The notes beneath the pieces were generated by a model. It did no database searches. It saw only the letters and a program-made list of their open reading frames with translations, and was not told the origin of the DNA. The position numbers and the translations under genes were made by a program. Shown here in pieces: positions 13,001 through 24,409 of a stretch of 64,000 nucleotides of DNA; position 1 is the first letter of the stretch, and each line of letters starts with the position of its first letter. Origin of the DNA: Caenorhabditis remanei (Eukaryota; Nematoda; Chromadorea; Rhabditida; Rhabditidae). The stretch is taken from assembly GCF_010183535.1 (NCBI RefSeq), contig NC_071331.1, positions 16,740,001 through 16,804,000 on the forward strand. Direction: 5' to 3'.

Positions 13001-13616
13001 CTTCGAAAGATTGAACTCTTTCGAATGCAACTGCTCCTGTATTAGTTGCAATTGCTACTTTATTCCATCCGTAATGTTTTATCAATGCAGCCGCTGCTTC
13101 CGCCAACGAATTTGTAGTTCTCAGAGAGACTCTTGCCAGCGTTTTGAACACCGATTTATCAGCAAAACTATTCGACGAAGCCATGTATCCAACAATAGGA
13201 ATGTTCCAGAATGTTGCCATTTTAGCGACAGCATCCAACTCAGCATTACAATACGGTCCAATGAAAGCACGAACACCTTGAACATGATACATATCTGCAC
13301 CGACAGCAACTCCTTCATACGATTCACCACACCCCATTTGATTCAGAATTCTGAGAACTTCGTAGTTTAAACATGAATAAAACATAAAATGTCTCCTACT
13401 CAATCTGAAAATCATCGCCAAGAACACCTTCCTGAATCAGTTGTTCTTTTGAGAGTTGCAATATCTTCTCCGAGTTTTTCATAGCACCGACTGCTCCGAT
13501 ATGAGCCACTTTCACCTGAACATGTTTAATATTCCCTAGTGATTCTTCTAATAACTAACCTTCACTGCCAAACATTGTTTCGAAAGAAGAAGAAAGAATA
13601 TGAGTAGCACACGCAT
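10026..13616 (-). CDS. Receptor-type guanylyl cyclase (gcy family)
   Basis: Nine exons: 13616-13560, 13515-13400, 13350-12884, 12839-12640, 12596-12504, 12457-10962, 10909-10694, 10650-10533 and 10484-10026. All phases agree, giving 1,073 residues, a normal length for nematode receptor cyclases. A signal peptide ([14 protein letters not shown]) precedes a ligand-binding-like ectodomain. One transmembrane helix ([20 protein letters not shown]) follows, then a kinase-homology domain in which HRD is replaced by YHGSL while DFG is kept. After a coiled-coil dimerisation helix ([20 protein letters not shown]) comes the cyclase domain with [27 protein letters not shown] and [12 protein letters not shown]. 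It should make cGMP, typically in sensory neurons of C. elegans. The donor of the sixth exon (AAAGT|GTTCG) was chosen because it restores [12 protein letters not shown]. Which gcy orthologue this is could not be decided. Confidence 0.93.
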
Positions 13617-14408
13617 CCAAAGATTTCAAAATAAGAGAATGATCATCTTATATTTTGGCAATCAGTAGGAGTGACTCCCCTCATGGATTATCCAAAAATT
13701 TTGAATCTCACAATATTCACTAAATCCGTACATGAGATCCGAATCCTTCCTAGTGTCTAATCCCATCTGAGTCGTTCCGATTACTCTGACTACTGTATCA
13801 AATGCGTGGAAAATAACAAAAAATTAAATGAGATATGAAAAATATTTACTGTCCGGTGGAGGTAGATTTGGAAACTTCAATTTTCAGGCTTCAATGGAAG
13901 AATGCTCATGGTTTAAAACAGCTAAAATACGAGTGTTACATTTCAGAATTTAGAATTCATTATCCCAGATTATCATGTGACCACTGCCATTCTTTTTATT
14001 GGGAGAACCTGTAAATATTTTTAGTTTTTCTTTCAGGTTCGGTTCTTTGTTTTAAGAAGAACCAAGGTTGCGAAGAAACGAGATTTTCAATCTTTTTGGG
14101 TCTTACGACCTCAATTTATTATCTTGATCGAAATGTACATATTCAAATTCTTGATTTTGAAGTAAACAAGCTCTCAGATGAGCCAATGCGATAATTAATT
14201 CGGTGCGTGACAAAACCGGTCACATAGTATCTATCTATCTTTCTTTCGACCTTGTCAATTCAGTACCCTTGAGTGTTCTGGTACGGTATAGGGAGAAATA
14301 GTGAGAGGAAGACGGTTTGTTGTTCAGAATGCTTTCGACGAAAAGCGAAAGGCGAGGAGTGACTAGATAAGGAAGCGATTTTCTCCGTCAAACCGAGTCA
14401 CTTCCACG
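13617..14408. promoter_or_regulatory. Shared divergent promoter region
   Basis: These 792 bp separate the start codons of the guanylyl cyclase gene (-) and the small unknown gene (+), so both promoters must lie here or within the genes. No TATA box, GATA site or repeat stands out to the eye. Confidence 0.4.
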
Positions 14409-14999
14409 ATGAGTGGCCTCCGAAAGGACGGTAAGATTTTGGGAAAATAAATGTATTCTCTTCAGTTTCTTCTTGCAGAACTTGTCGCAGTTATCATTGA
14501 CATCGATGGTGAAAAAAGAAAAATGGTAGAAGATATTGCGGATACGGTTTTGAGAAGAGTCTTGGAAGAAGAGGAGAACGATTCTACTGTAAGGTTTACA
14601 GTTTTTGTAGTTTTTCAATCAATTTGAAACTGAGAGACCAGTTTCTAACATATCATTTTTTTCTCAAAACTATTTTTAAACTTTACTTCATTGCAGCCAT
14701 CACTTATCGAATCACGTGCTTCCAGTACGTCTTCTGATACATCGTCTCCACTGTCCATCAATCAAATTCTCAGTTCATCGTTCTCTCAACAACCCCCAGC
14801 GATTTCTGTTCCAGTTGCTTTGAATCCATTCCAACTGGCACTTTGTCAGTCTCTTGTTGCCAACAACACTCTTCATTTTCCCGTTTTCGGCGGTCCATCT
14901 CCGCTTTTTCCATTGTTTGTTCCACCCTCACAGCCGGCTGTTGAGTCTGTTGAATTGTTGAAAATCTTCCAAAACATTCTGGCAAAACAGAAAAAATGA
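14409..14999 (+). CDS. Uncharacterised small protein with acidic helix and Pro-rich tail
   Basis: Three exons, 14409-14430, 14479-14588 and 14697-14999, give 144 residues with consistent phases. The N-terminal third is a charged, probably helical segment (DIDGEKRKMVEDIADTVLRR followed by an acidic run). A Ser-rich stretch and a hydrophobic Pro/Phe-rich region (FPVFGGPSPLFPLFVPP) come next, and a short helix ends in KQKK. There is no signal peptide or transmembrane segment. No family was recognised and no function is proposed. The gene is divergent from the guanylyl cyclase gene and lies 0.8 kb upstream of the EBP1 homologue. The clean splice sites and balanced codon use support a real gene. 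Confidence 0.7.
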
Positions 15000-15818
15000 T
15001 TCATTACCATTTATTCAGCTTCTTTTCCCCCACAATAGTTCTAACACCTTCGTCATAACTTCTGTCATATTTCTGTTCTGTCATATCTTTTTGTTGCCAA
15101 GATGTCATGTTGTTTTTTTTAGAGTAAAATCATTTTATTCTGTGAAAGCATATATTTGATATCTTTTTCATATCCGAGTAATGGTGTCATAGTCCTCCAT
15201 TTAATCTAATCAATTGCAGAAGTTAATCTAAATTTAAATAGAACTAAACGAATTCAGATTTCAGAAGTTCCGATAAGTTATCAGAAATTAAGGCGTATTC
15301 CTATAAGCTGAAAAATGTATTCCCAAAATCAACTCCGGATCGTTTTCTATACGCGTTTTCCACACACGCATACACACAGTTTCAAACACATACACTCTTT
15401 TCTCTATTCAAACAATCAGCTGACGCGCCGAGGACACTAGCGTGGCCGCCGCTCCCCTCTTTCAAACGCGCTCTGCTGCATGGGTCTCAACACGAAGTAA
15501 CATAAAACGGCATGCGCCTTTAAGCCAGTTTGAATATTTTAGCAGAATTTTCCCTTTTTCCTACTTCTCTTTTTTAGAAACTGTTAGAAAACTGAAATTA
15601 TGGTTTAAACCTATTCTATGAATTCGATAAACAGGTTTAAAACTTTTGTTCAAAAACCAAATTTTCTATTTAAATAATAAACAAAAAATTCAATTTTTGG
15701 GATTACAACTTTGTTGATATTCATATTTTCAAAGTCTTTCAGCGTTTTGGATTTTTTAAAAACATTTTGTATTCAACTTTTTAGATATTCAAAATTAATT
15801 GCAGATACATCAAACAAA
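15000..15818. promoter_or_regulatory. Upstream region of the EBP1 homologue
   Basis: A GC-rich block at about 15420-15520 (GACGCGCCGAGG, GGCCGCCGCTCC) is followed by T-rich runs, a pattern common at constitutively expressed Caenorhabditis promoters. An acceptor-like ATTGCAG at about 15798-15804 lies 14 bp before the EBP1 ATG and probably receives a trans-spliced leader. Confidence 0.4.
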
Positions 15819-17184
15819 ATGGTGAGAAAGGATAGCGAAAGCAGCTGCTCTAGCGACGACAGCCACAACCATGAAGACTATTCTTTGTCAAACGACGCCG
15901 TCGTCACCAAGTACCAAGTTGCTGCCGAAATCACCAATGCTGTCCTCAAGGTACTGTAGAATTATTTATGGAAAATAATTTATATTGTAGGAGGTGATTG
16001 CCAATATCAAGGAAGGAGCCGTCGTCGGAGACCTTTGCGATCTCGGAGATAAGTTGATCCTCGAGAAAACTGGAAAGCTGTACAAGAAGGAAAAGAACTT
16101 CACCAAGGTAGAAATTTTTTTGTAAATTTCAATTTTGAAAAAGTATTCTTTCAGGGAATTTCTATGCCAACTTGCATTTCTGTTGACAACTGCATCTGCC
16201 ACTACACTCCTCTTCGGTCCGAAGCTCCAGTAGTATTGAAGAACGGACAGGTTGTTAAAATCGATCTCGGAACACATATCGACGGTCTCATTGCCACTGC
16301 TGCCCACACAGTTGTTGTTGGAGCATCAAAAGACAACAAAGTCACTGGAAAGGTTGCCGATCTCCTTCGTGGAACCTATGATGCTCTTGAAATTGCTATC
16401 CGTTCCCTCAGACCAGAAACCGTGAATAGTGACATCACCAAGAACATTGACAAGACCGCTGCCGAATTCGGACTCACTCCAATCGAGAATATGCTCTCAC
16501 ACCAACTCGAGAGAAATGAAATCGATGGAGAGAAGAAGATTATCCAGAACTCTGGAGAGAAGCAGAAGGGAGAAGTTGAGAAGATCAAGATCGATAAGCA
16601 TGAGGCATACGCCATTGATATTCTCTTCTCTACTGGAAAAGGGCAGCCAAAGGATATGGATACTCGCACTACTGTCTACAAGAAGAACGAGGCAGTTACT
16701 TATCAACTCAAGATGAAGGCTTCTCGTGTGTTCTTCTCAGATGTCAACAAGCAGGTTTGTTATTCGAGAAAGTATTCAATAGTATTTAAACGTGAAATTT
16801 CAGCACGGACCAATGCCATTCTCCCTCCGCGGTTTTGAGGAAGAAGTGAAGGCCAAGATGGGAGTTGTCGAATGCGAGAAATACGGACTCCTTACCCCAT
16901 ACCCAGTATGTTAACTTGAAATACACGATCAGAAGAGCAGGGTATTTTTTTTTCAGGTGCTGTATGAAAAGGAAGGAGAGCTTGTTGCTCAATTCAAGGC
17001 TACAGTGCTTGTCATGCCAAATGGTCTCCTCAAGATTGCCGGACTTCCATTCGACTCCGACACATACCAATCCGAACTTTCTGTTAAGGATGCCGAGCTT
17101 CAAACAGTTTTGAAGTCCGCTTTGAAACCAAAAAAGAAGAAGGAAGTCAAGAAAGAGGAGCCAGCCGCTGCCAAAAAAGCATAA
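15819..17184 (+). CDS. EBP1/PA2G4 homologue (methionine aminopeptidase fold)
   Basis: Five exons, 15819-15950, 15991-16107, 16155-16754, 16804-16905 and 16957-17184, are all in phase 0 and give 392 residues, close to the ~394 of human PA2G4. The M24 'pita-bread' fold is recognisable from [15 protein letters not shown], the [16 protein letters not shown] region and [21 protein letters not shown] basic C-terminal tail ([19 protein letters not shown]) is typical of EBP1, which binds RNA and ribosomes rather than removing Met. The usual aminopeptidase metal ligands are not obvious, as expected for EBP1. The family role in ribosome-associated growth control is known; transfer to this gene is by homology. 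AATAAA near 17270 is a likely poly(A) signal. Confidence 0.93.
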
Positions 17185-18273
17185 ACATCTCAATGTTCCC
17201 ACTTTTAATTATGATTGTCACTTGTTTCAATTCCCTTCTACTATTTGTATTCTGATGTCTCGAGTGCATCAATAAACGGTGTTTTCTGGATGATTGCATT
17301 TTTCAAAGTTGTGTTGTTTATTTTGTCTTGTACGAAATCTGAATAAACTTTGTTTTTGAAGTGACGTGGTTTCTACAAAATAAATGTGCAATTTCCTTTC
17401 CCCAAAAATCTCCCTCTAAGAAAACTCTTTCTAATTGGTTTTCTCGTATTTCCTGTGTGCACACGTGTGAGAAAAACAAGATGCGTGATGGCGCTGAACT
17501 TTGAATGGGGCGTAATGAGAGGAAGATTGCGGGCGGTACACACAATTCCAGCGAAAATACAAACAGGAGAGCGCGACAAGCCGATAAACAAATCAGTGTC
17601 TGATTGCAGTTGCTCAATTTTTATTTGTAAAAAGATTCAAGAATTAAAAGTAAATGACTCGTGTTTAATGTGGATGGGTACGGTACTTCCAGTTTCATTG
17701 AACGTTGAATAGAGTTTTGAAGATTCCGTTTTTGAAAGGATGTATCTTGGAATGAACGAAACCGTTATCGGTTATTCAAAACTGTTACTTTAAGCCAACA
17801 CTGTCATTCACCTCCTAAATTAGGAGTCCTAATTATATTTTTCTTTTAATTTCAGACTTTAAAAATTGTTATAAATGCCTTGAGTCATCAGGAACTTCTT
17901 TTTTTCATGAAAAATATTTCTCTGAAAGTTATTGTAGAGCAGCAACTAGTTCTTGTCTATATTTCTGCAGAATTCTGTTGATAATCTAAAACTCTGAAAC
18001 TGTCAAACAATGTGTGACGTGCAATAGAAATTATATGTTGACAGCCGGCACAAAAAGTGCCTACTCAAGTGGCCAATTATCACTACGGAGAACCAAAAGA
18101 TGAGAGATTTCTTGAGAGGACATCCTGTACGACATGCATGCTCCGCCCGTCCACACTGATAACTTGTTGACACCTCTCTGCGTCTCCTTCCGGAATACAC
18201 TCTCTCACCAGATAAACAGATAGTATTAAAGGGAAATGCTGGAAAAAACGGAATCATTCATTCACAAGAAACA
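17185..18273. other. Intergenic; 3' UTR of EBP1 and promoter of the first Cys-rich gene
   Basis: The first 100 bp are the EBP1 3' UTR. The last 150 bp carry the shared cluster module and an ESRE-like motif (TCTGCGTCTCC, 18177-18187) upstream of the Pro/Cys-rich gene. Nothing was recognised in between. Confidence 0.5.
18141..18162 (+). promoter_or_regulatory. Cluster promoter module, copy 1 (CTCCGCC + TGATAA)
   Basis: CTCCGCCC at 18141 and TGATAA at 18157-18162 lie about 110-130 bp upstream of the start of the Pro/Cys-rich gene. TGATAA is the GATA-factor core site. The pairing and spacing recur upstream of four paralogues. Confidence 0.5.
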
Positions 18274-19082
18274 ATGTGGACTTTCACAGTCTTCTCGTCT
18301 CTTCTTCTCATTTCTTCTTCCATTGCTCAACCATTTTTCCTTCCACCACCACCATGCTTCGGAATCGGATGTGCTCCACCACCACCATCGGTAATTTTTT
18401 TTCCAGAAATAATTCATGAGATTTTATGTTTTCAGTTCGTGATCGCCGGACCACCACCACCACCTCCATGTGTTGGAATCGCCTGTGGTCCACCACCATG
18501 TTTTGATTGCCCACCACCAGCACCGGTAAGTGAAGATCTTGAATACATCCAGTTCAAATCTCTATTCATTTGGATATAACTTTTCCAATATTTTCAGATC
18601 TTCGTTGCTCCACCACCACCACCATGCCTCAACTTCCCATGCCCACCACCACCATGTGTCGGAGTCGCATGTGCTCCACCACCACCAATCGTGATTGCTG
18701 CTCCACCACCACCACCACCATGTCTTTCATTCCCATGCCCACCACCACCATGTGTTGGAATCGCCTGTCCACCACCACCACAAATCATCTTCAATGCTCC
18801 ATCTCCATGCTTCGGACCAGCTTGCCCACCACCATGCTTCGGACCAGCTTGTGCTCCACCACCAGTCTTCATTCCACCACCACCACCAGCTCCAATCCTC
18901 TTCGGATCTGTCTCCTGCTGCGCTCCAAACAGTTAGTTTCCACCTGACATTCCCATCTCAAAAATCTCCAATTTTCAGACTACTCATGCTGTGGATCTCT
19001 TTTCCGTAAGCGTCTCTTCAGCAAACGTTCCCAAGAGGAAACCACCACTGCTGCTCCAACTGAGGAACCAAAAGAAAACTAA
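18274..19082 (+). CDS. Secreted Pro/Cys-rich protein with PPPPC repeats
   Basis: Exons 18274-18390, 18436-18525, 18598-18931 and 18979-19082 give 214 residues with consistent phases. A signal peptide (MWTFTVFSSLLLISSSIAQ) is followed by many PPPPC-x-G-x-x-C units, for example PPPPCFGIGCAPPPP and PPPPCVGVACAPPPP. The last exon begins NYSCC and continues with a basic stretch (FRKRLFSKR) and an acidic Thr-rich tail. That terminal-exon layout matches the smaller Cys-rich neighbours, so this is a divergent family member expanded by Pro-rich repeats. An extracellular or cuticle-associated, disulphide-bonded protein is inferred; no enzymatic domain is present. Confidence 0.85.
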
Positions 19083-20120
19083 ATGATCTCTCTGAATTAG
19101 GAACTTTTTAAAAATTCAATTGTATGTATATATGATACTCGCAGAAATTCTATTATATTTTTTAATAATAACTATTACTACAGATCTTATTTTAATAAAA
19201 TTGTTACCTTCTCAAATCCACTCATCACTGAAACTATTCTTTTCTAAAGGTAGTTCAAACAAGAAACGGAAAGACCCACGCAATAAAATATGTATCTTCC
19301 TTGATCTTTTGAGAGCAATCATTGAGTGGATACGCGGACATAAACACACTTTTTTTTCGATGGGAACACTCAAACATTTGCAATATCAAAAGAACATGAA
19401 ATATTCTATCGAACTGGTTTCTTGAAATTGAAACTGGAGAAAAAGTTCTGTCAAGAGTACTGTAACTATGGTTTTCTTCCAGCTGTTTGAATTTTCTTGA
19501 GAAGAATTATTTTTAAGTAGTAAACTAATAATCAGGAGTCGGCTGTTGATTACATTTATCATCAGATAGCTTGAAATTCAAACGACAGTTGGAAAAATCG
19601 ATTTTGGCCTAAGTTGAAAAAGAGCTGGTTAAAAAAAATGTTGGCTTCCCCAACTGTCAAAAAAGACTCCTAATTGTGATCTACACGTGAAGGAGGCCTA
19701 TGAAAACTCGACCATCCTCACCAATTCTCACAAAATTGCTGATTTATAAAGAGCGAATCCGAGTTGTTTTTTTAGTCAGACAAGATGTGATTGTGTGCCA
19801 ACAACCTTTATCTCCGGTTTTTCTTGTCAAGAGGCGGATGGATATGGTCGTTGATTGCTTACTGCTCTAGACATCAAGACCTTCAGCTTCCCTGAGTTTT
19901 TGACTATCTCTCTCTCTCTCTCTCGAGAATTTGTGACTTTGCACAACGGTGTTCGTTTCCGATCGGCGCCAAATGAGTCATCCGAGTTTGCTGAGAACCT
20001 TCCGCCTTACCGGATGATTAGTGGGAACAGGATGGGCATAGAACATGAAACAATCGAGAGTATAAAATGGATGAAAGTTCTCAGTTTTCCATCATCCACT
20101 CTTCAGTTCATCCACCAATC
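19083..20120. other. Intergenic between Cys-rich genes
   Basis: About 1.0 kb containing the 3' UTR of the preceding gene, a short (TC)n run near 19911-19924, and the promoter of the next gene with a weaker module copy (TTCCGCC at 20000-20006, TGATTA at 20015-20020) and a TATA-like TATAAAA near 20060. Confidence 0.45.
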
Positions 20121-20577
20121 ATGCAATCTACTACTCTTCTTGCTCTTCTTGTCCTCGTCGCTGGAGCTTCTGCTCAATGTTTTGGAGGTGGCTGTGGAGG
20201 ACCAATCTTCCTTCCACCACCACCATGTTTCGGAGGAAACTGTGGATGTTCTGGAAATAATTGTGGATGTTCTGGAAACAACTGTGGACCACAGGTTACT
20301 GTAGTCCAGGTTCCAAATAACAACAATGGATGCTCATGCAACCCATGCTCCGGACCAATTTGTGCTCCAATGTGCAACAGCTGCCCACCACCAGCACCAA
20401 TCATTATTCAACAGTCTCCATGCTGCAACCAAAACAGTAACTTTTCAAACTAAAAGAAATCACTTCTATCTGATATATTTTTCAGACTTCTCCTGCTGTC
20501 CATTCCGTTTCCGTCGTCACAACACAGCTGTGGAGGCCACCGAAGAGACTACTACTGCTGCTCCAACTCAAGAGTGA
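20121..20577 (+). CDS. Small secreted Cys/Gly-rich protein, paralogue 1
   Basis: Two exons, 20121-20436 and 20486-20577, join in phase 1 to give 135 residues. The signal peptide MQSTTLLALLVLVAGASA is followed by QCFGGGCGG, PPPPCFGGNCG, two CSGNNCG repeats, a VTVVQVPNNNNGCSCNPC segment and CPPPAP. The second exon starts NFSCCPFRFRRH and ends in an acidic/Thr tail. The FRFRRH stretch could be a basic processing site, but this is not shown. It is nearly identical to the gene at 21.5 kb, which indicates a recent tandem duplication. Function is unknown; an extracellular structural or immune effector role is possible. Confidence 0.88.
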
Positions 20578-21526
20578 TTTCGCTATTCTATAATTGTTTC
20601 TCGGTTTTTGTACATATAGAACATAATTGATTAGCTTAATAAATTTGTCCTAACTTCAATATATTTGTTTGAATTCATTTTGAAAAAAATCTACAAAACG
20701 GACTTTCTTCTCACGACGAAGATATATATCACAAAGCTGTCGGTATAAAAGGAGACATACATTTCGATTGTAATTGGAACTCAGATCGCTTGGGAAATAT
20801 GAAAAGCAATTATACGATGGGCGACGAAGAGACAAGATACATTCTTATCAAAAAGAATCTAAAACGTTTTTCTGTGGTGTGATGGGTTGTTAAGAGTTAG
20901 AATATTTTGATTGCAAAAAACACAATTTATTTAGAAGAAACAAGCAAAAACATCTTCCGTTACAGAAATTCTTTTTCTGAACCAATAAGCTACGTTTTAG
21001 AAACATGAGTTTTAGTATGCATCTAAATTCTTTTCCTTCTTTCCGAAATGTTTTATCCCATCCTTTTCAGCTGAAAATCATATCAAGACGCTACCTTCAA
21101 ATACAACGTTCAGGAAAGTGGAAACAGTTCTAGTTTGCTCGAAGTTAAACTTTTTTCAAATTAAAATTTTTTGAAGCTTTCGAAACTCGTTTCGATTTAA
21201 AACTAAATGAAATTTCCTTTCTCTCACAAGGGTCTTCACCATAATCAACTCCAATTTTGTCATTCTTCTTCCAACAAATCTTCGAGTGCTTTCCGTCAAG
21301 ATTCTAACATTTGGAACTGAACTTAAATCAGTGTATATTGTAGCGCGACGCACAAACTTTGAGATTCCGCCGGCAAAGATGCTCGCGGAACTCAAGCGGC
21401 ATTCCTCTGTCTCCGCCTACTTTTCTGCTGATAAACAGACCTGTCCCCAGGCGGCATGAAGCGGTATAAAAGAGAATACTTTCACGTTTTTACCATCCAC
21501 ACATTGGCTGATTCCACAGTTTAATC
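20578..21526. other. Intergenic between the two near-identical paralogues
   Basis: AATAAA near 20638 is a likely poly(A) signal. The upstream region of the next gene carries CTCCGCC (21411) with TGATAA (21429-21434) and a TATA box (TATAAAAG) near 21465. No other feature was seen. Confidence 0.5.
21411..21434 (+). promoter_or_regulatory. Cluster promoter module, copy 3
   Basis: CTCCGCCT at 21411 is followed by TGATAA at 21429-21434, about 95 bp before the start codon and about 30 bp before a TATA box. Order and orientation match the copies at 18.1, 20.0, 23.9 and 44.7 kb. Confidence 0.5.
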
Positions 21527-21986
21527 ATGCAATCTACTACTCTTCTTGCTCTTCTTGTCCTCCTCGCCGGAGCTTCTGCTCAATGCTTCGGAGGTGGGTG
21601 TGGAGGACCAATCTTCCTTCCACCACCACCATGTTTCGGAGGAAACTGTGGATGTTCTGGAAATAATTGTGGATGTTCTGGAAACAACTGCGGACCACAG
21701 GTTACTGTAGTCCAGGTCCCAAATAACAACAATGGATGCTCATGCAACCCATGCTCCGGACCAATCTGCCCACCAGTTTGCAACAGCTGCCCACCACAAC
21801 CAATCTTCATCCAACAACCATCATGCTGTAACCAGAACAGTAAGTTTTCTACTCTTCTTCTTGTCCGACCATCCATTTATTTTCCTTAATTTAGATTTCT
21901 CCTGCTGTGGATTCCGTTTCCGTCGTCACAACACCGCCGTGGAGACCACCGAAGAGGCTACTACAGCCGCTCCAACCCAAGAGTAA
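21527..21986 (+). CDS. Small secreted Cys/Gly-rich protein, paralogue 2
   Basis: Exons 21527-21839 and 21895-21986 join in phase 1 to give 134 residues. The signal peptide MQSTTLLALLVLLAGASA and the Cys-rich body match paralogue 1 nearly residue for residue (QCFGGGCGG, two CSGNNCG units, NNNNGCSCNPC). The second exon again opens NFSCC and contains FRFRRH. The intron has diverged while the exons have not, so the duplication is recent or selection or gene conversion acts on the coding part. Function is unknown. Confidence 0.88.
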
Positions 21987-22710
21987 ATCTCTCTCGATTG
22001 ATTAACTTGTTTTTGTATATACGAATCATAGATTATTGCCTAATGAATTATTACAAGTTTACAAATTCTGTAATTCGCGTACAATCTATCAAGGCACAGG
22101 GAGATGCCTTGAGGTGGGACGAGTCTCATTTCTTCTATCGCGGCTTTTGAAATATTTCATTTGAACCTATATTATGATGTAAAGCCAATAACTTATGACG
22201 AGAATCTGAAGTTATCACTGACACATTCATTCAGAAATAACAGGTTTAGAAAAATCTCGATTCAAAAAAATTCCTAATGCATTTCTAGGTGTGGGATTTT
22301 ATTGACGGCATTCATGTTCTGATTGGAATATTTCGACAGTTCATTTTCAGAATTCTTATTTGTGTTTTATATAATAAAAATTTCAACACAGAAAATTGAA
22401 AAAAAATTTATCCAATAAAAACCGGCATTCGAGTAAGAAAATTATGAATTTCTTCTGACTAGGGAATGTTGTGAGTGGGGTATGGAGTTATAGCAAGTGA
22501 CCTATATCATTGGAAAGCTGAGAACACGTCATTTATTTATCTGTTTTCCGTTTTTGCTGAGGACCCTCCCAGTTCGAGAAATTTAGGTCTGAAATTTTGA
22601 GGATATTTTCCCCGTGAACTCGCGGTCACAGTTGATTTTTGGAGATTTTCGGCAGATTCAGTTCACGTGAAGTTTCAAAATATAATAAAAGTGAAAACCT
22701 TAAAAAATCA

Positions 22711-22782
22711 GCGGTCGAATGGTTCAGTGGTAGAGTTCGGGAATAGTAATCAGAGGGTCTGGGGCTCGATATCCTCTACTCG
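22711..22782 (+). other. tRNA-like sequence in left palindrome arm
   Basis: A 72-nt stretch has a near-canonical D-arm/A-box (TGGTTCAGTGGTAGAG) and a T-arm/B-box-like GGGGCTCGATATCC at tRNA-like spacing. The acceptor stem does not pair well and the T-stem is imperfect, so it is called tRNA-derived and not a functional tRNA. Confidence 0.5.
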
Positions 22783-23077
22783 AATTATTTTTTTATTTTT
22801 TGTAAAGCTTATAACTGGCTCCAAGAGCAATCTGGGTCACTTTTTTCGGGGTTCTCTGATCTTTAGCCTCACATAGGCAACTTTCACATTTTTGACCAGA
22901 AAAAAATTGTAAAAATTTTTGCCTATAGATGATCATATAAAGTCTTGAAAAATTCAAAAAAAAATTTTTTGAAAAAGGCCTGAATCAGATGCACTAAAGA
23001 TCAGAGAACCCCGAAAAAAGTGACCCAGATTGCTCTTGGAGCCAGTTATAAGCTTTACAAAAAATAAAAAAATAATT

Positions 23078-23149
23078 CGAGTAGAGGATATCGAGCCCCA
23101 GACCCTCTGATTACTATTCCCGAACTCTACCACTGAACCATTCGACCGC
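23078..23149 (-). other. tRNA-like sequence in right palindrome arm
   Basis: This is the inverted copy of the 72-nt tRNA-like segment of the left arm, with the same A-box-like and B-box-like blocks on the minus strand. The two copies face each other across the loop. Confidence 0.5.
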
Positions 23150-23905
23150 TGATTTTTTAAGGTTTTCACTTTTATTATATTTTGAAACTTCACGTGAACT
23201 GAATCTGCCGAAAATCTCCAAAAATCAACTGTGACCGCGAGTTCACGGGGAAAATATCCTCAAAATTTCAGACCTAAATTTCTCGAACTGGGAGGGTCCT
23301 CAGCAAAAACGGAAAACAGATAAATAAATGACGTGTTCTCAGCTTTCCAATGATATAGGTCACTTGACATAACTCCATACCCCACTCACAACATTCCCTA
23401 GTGAGTTCATTTAAGTACTGATCACCGCGAACAATTGAAGTGACCAGCAAGTTCTTTTGAGGTTTGTGGCACCGACTGGTTGTAGAATGACAGCTGTGAG
23501 GAATTAAGAAAGACATCAAAGTGAAGGTTTATATTTACAACTACTGTAAATGAAAAGTACGAAACATGAAGAGAAGGACATTCAAACTTATTATTCTCTG
23601 AGTTTCAACAACTGCAGTTGGGGGGAAAAGACGAGTGCATCTAGGAAAATTCACAATCAACAAAGAAGCATGTGAATTGGAGAACCAGTTCCATTGAACC
23701 CACCTTATCAAGTAAACTTAAAACACATAACTTAATCCATATACGTGGAATGCCGCTTCAATTCACGTTTCATGAAAACTTGCTTTCTCAAGAACATCCA
23801 GTTCCGAGTGTGAGCCGTGTGAATTCATGGTCACAGAAATGAGCACGTCCTGGTCGTATTTTGTGACTTTCAATGGAGTGTGCTCAATGCTCCGCTTGTG
23901 TCAAG

Positions 23906-23927
23906 CTCCGCCCGTTTCCGTTGATTA
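23906..23927 (+). promoter_or_regulatory. Cluster promoter module, copy 4
   Basis: CAAGCTCCGCCCG with TGATTACAGT (TGATTA at 23922-23927) lies upstream of the gene at 24,021. The block is nearly identical to the one upstream of its paralogue at 44,821. A TATA box (ACTATAAAAG) follows near 23965. Confidence 0.55.
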
Positions 23928-24020
23928 CAGTATCCCTGAGCGAAAACTGGAATTGATAGAGGACTATAAAAGAAGAATTTTTAAAGTTTAGAAAGCATCC
24001 ATCTGCCTCATTTTCCAATC

Positions 24021-24409
24021 ATGCACTCCATCTCCCTCATTGCTCTTCTTGTCCTCGTCGCTGGAGCATCTGCTCAATGCTTTGGAGGTGGTTGTGGAGG
24101 TGGATGTTTTGGAAATAACTGTGGATGCAATGGCAACAATTGTGGACCACAAGTTACTGTTGTCAGTGTTCCAAATAACAACAATGGATGCTCATGTAAT
24201 CCATGTTACGGTAACAGTTGTGCTCCAAGATGCAGCTACTGTCCAAACAACTTTGGATATTCTTCATGTTGCAACAATAACAGTAAGTGAAATCTACTCT
24301 GAGTATTGACAGCTATTTTACTTTTTTAGACTTCTCCTGCTGCGGATACCGTTATCGTCGTCATGCTACCGCTGCTTCTGAAACTGTCGCTGAAGCTACA
24401 TCCAACTGA
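24021..24409 (+). CDS. Small secreted Cys/Gly/Asn-rich protein, paralogue 3
   Basis: Exons 24021-24282 and 24330-24409 join in phase 1 to give 113 residues. The signal peptide MHSISLIALLVLVAGASA leads into QCFGGGCGGGCFGNNCG, a VPNNNNGCSCNPCYG segment and CSYCPNNFGYSSCCNNN. The second exon opens NFSCCGYRYRRH. It is the closest relative of the gene at 44,821, which shares the CSYCPNNFGYSSCCNNN block exactly. It lacks the Pro-rich insert of paralogues 1 and 2. Function is unknown. Confidence 0.88.

Larger units (their letters stand above)
22459..23401. mobile_element. Palindromic (fold-back) element with tRNA-like sequences
   Basis: The segment begins CTAGGGAATGTTG and ends with its exact reverse complement. 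Arms of about 407 bp (22459-22865 and about 22995-23401) are near-perfect inverted copies around a ~130-bp AT-rich loop. TGA occurs immediately outside both ends and may be a 3-bp target duplication. No transposase is encoded, so it is non-autonomous. It is inserted between two Cys-rich genes. The repeat family is unidentified. Confidence 0.8.

Noticed and set aside
18570..19009. Long His/Thr-rich frames overlapping the Pro-rich gene
   Set aside because: They are alternative readings of the CCACCACCA repeats; the PPPPC frame has the signal peptide and correct splicing.
22667..23193. Identical ~70-80 codon open frames in both palindrome arms
   Set aside because: They exist because the arms are inverted copies and run across the tRNA-like region; no protein features.
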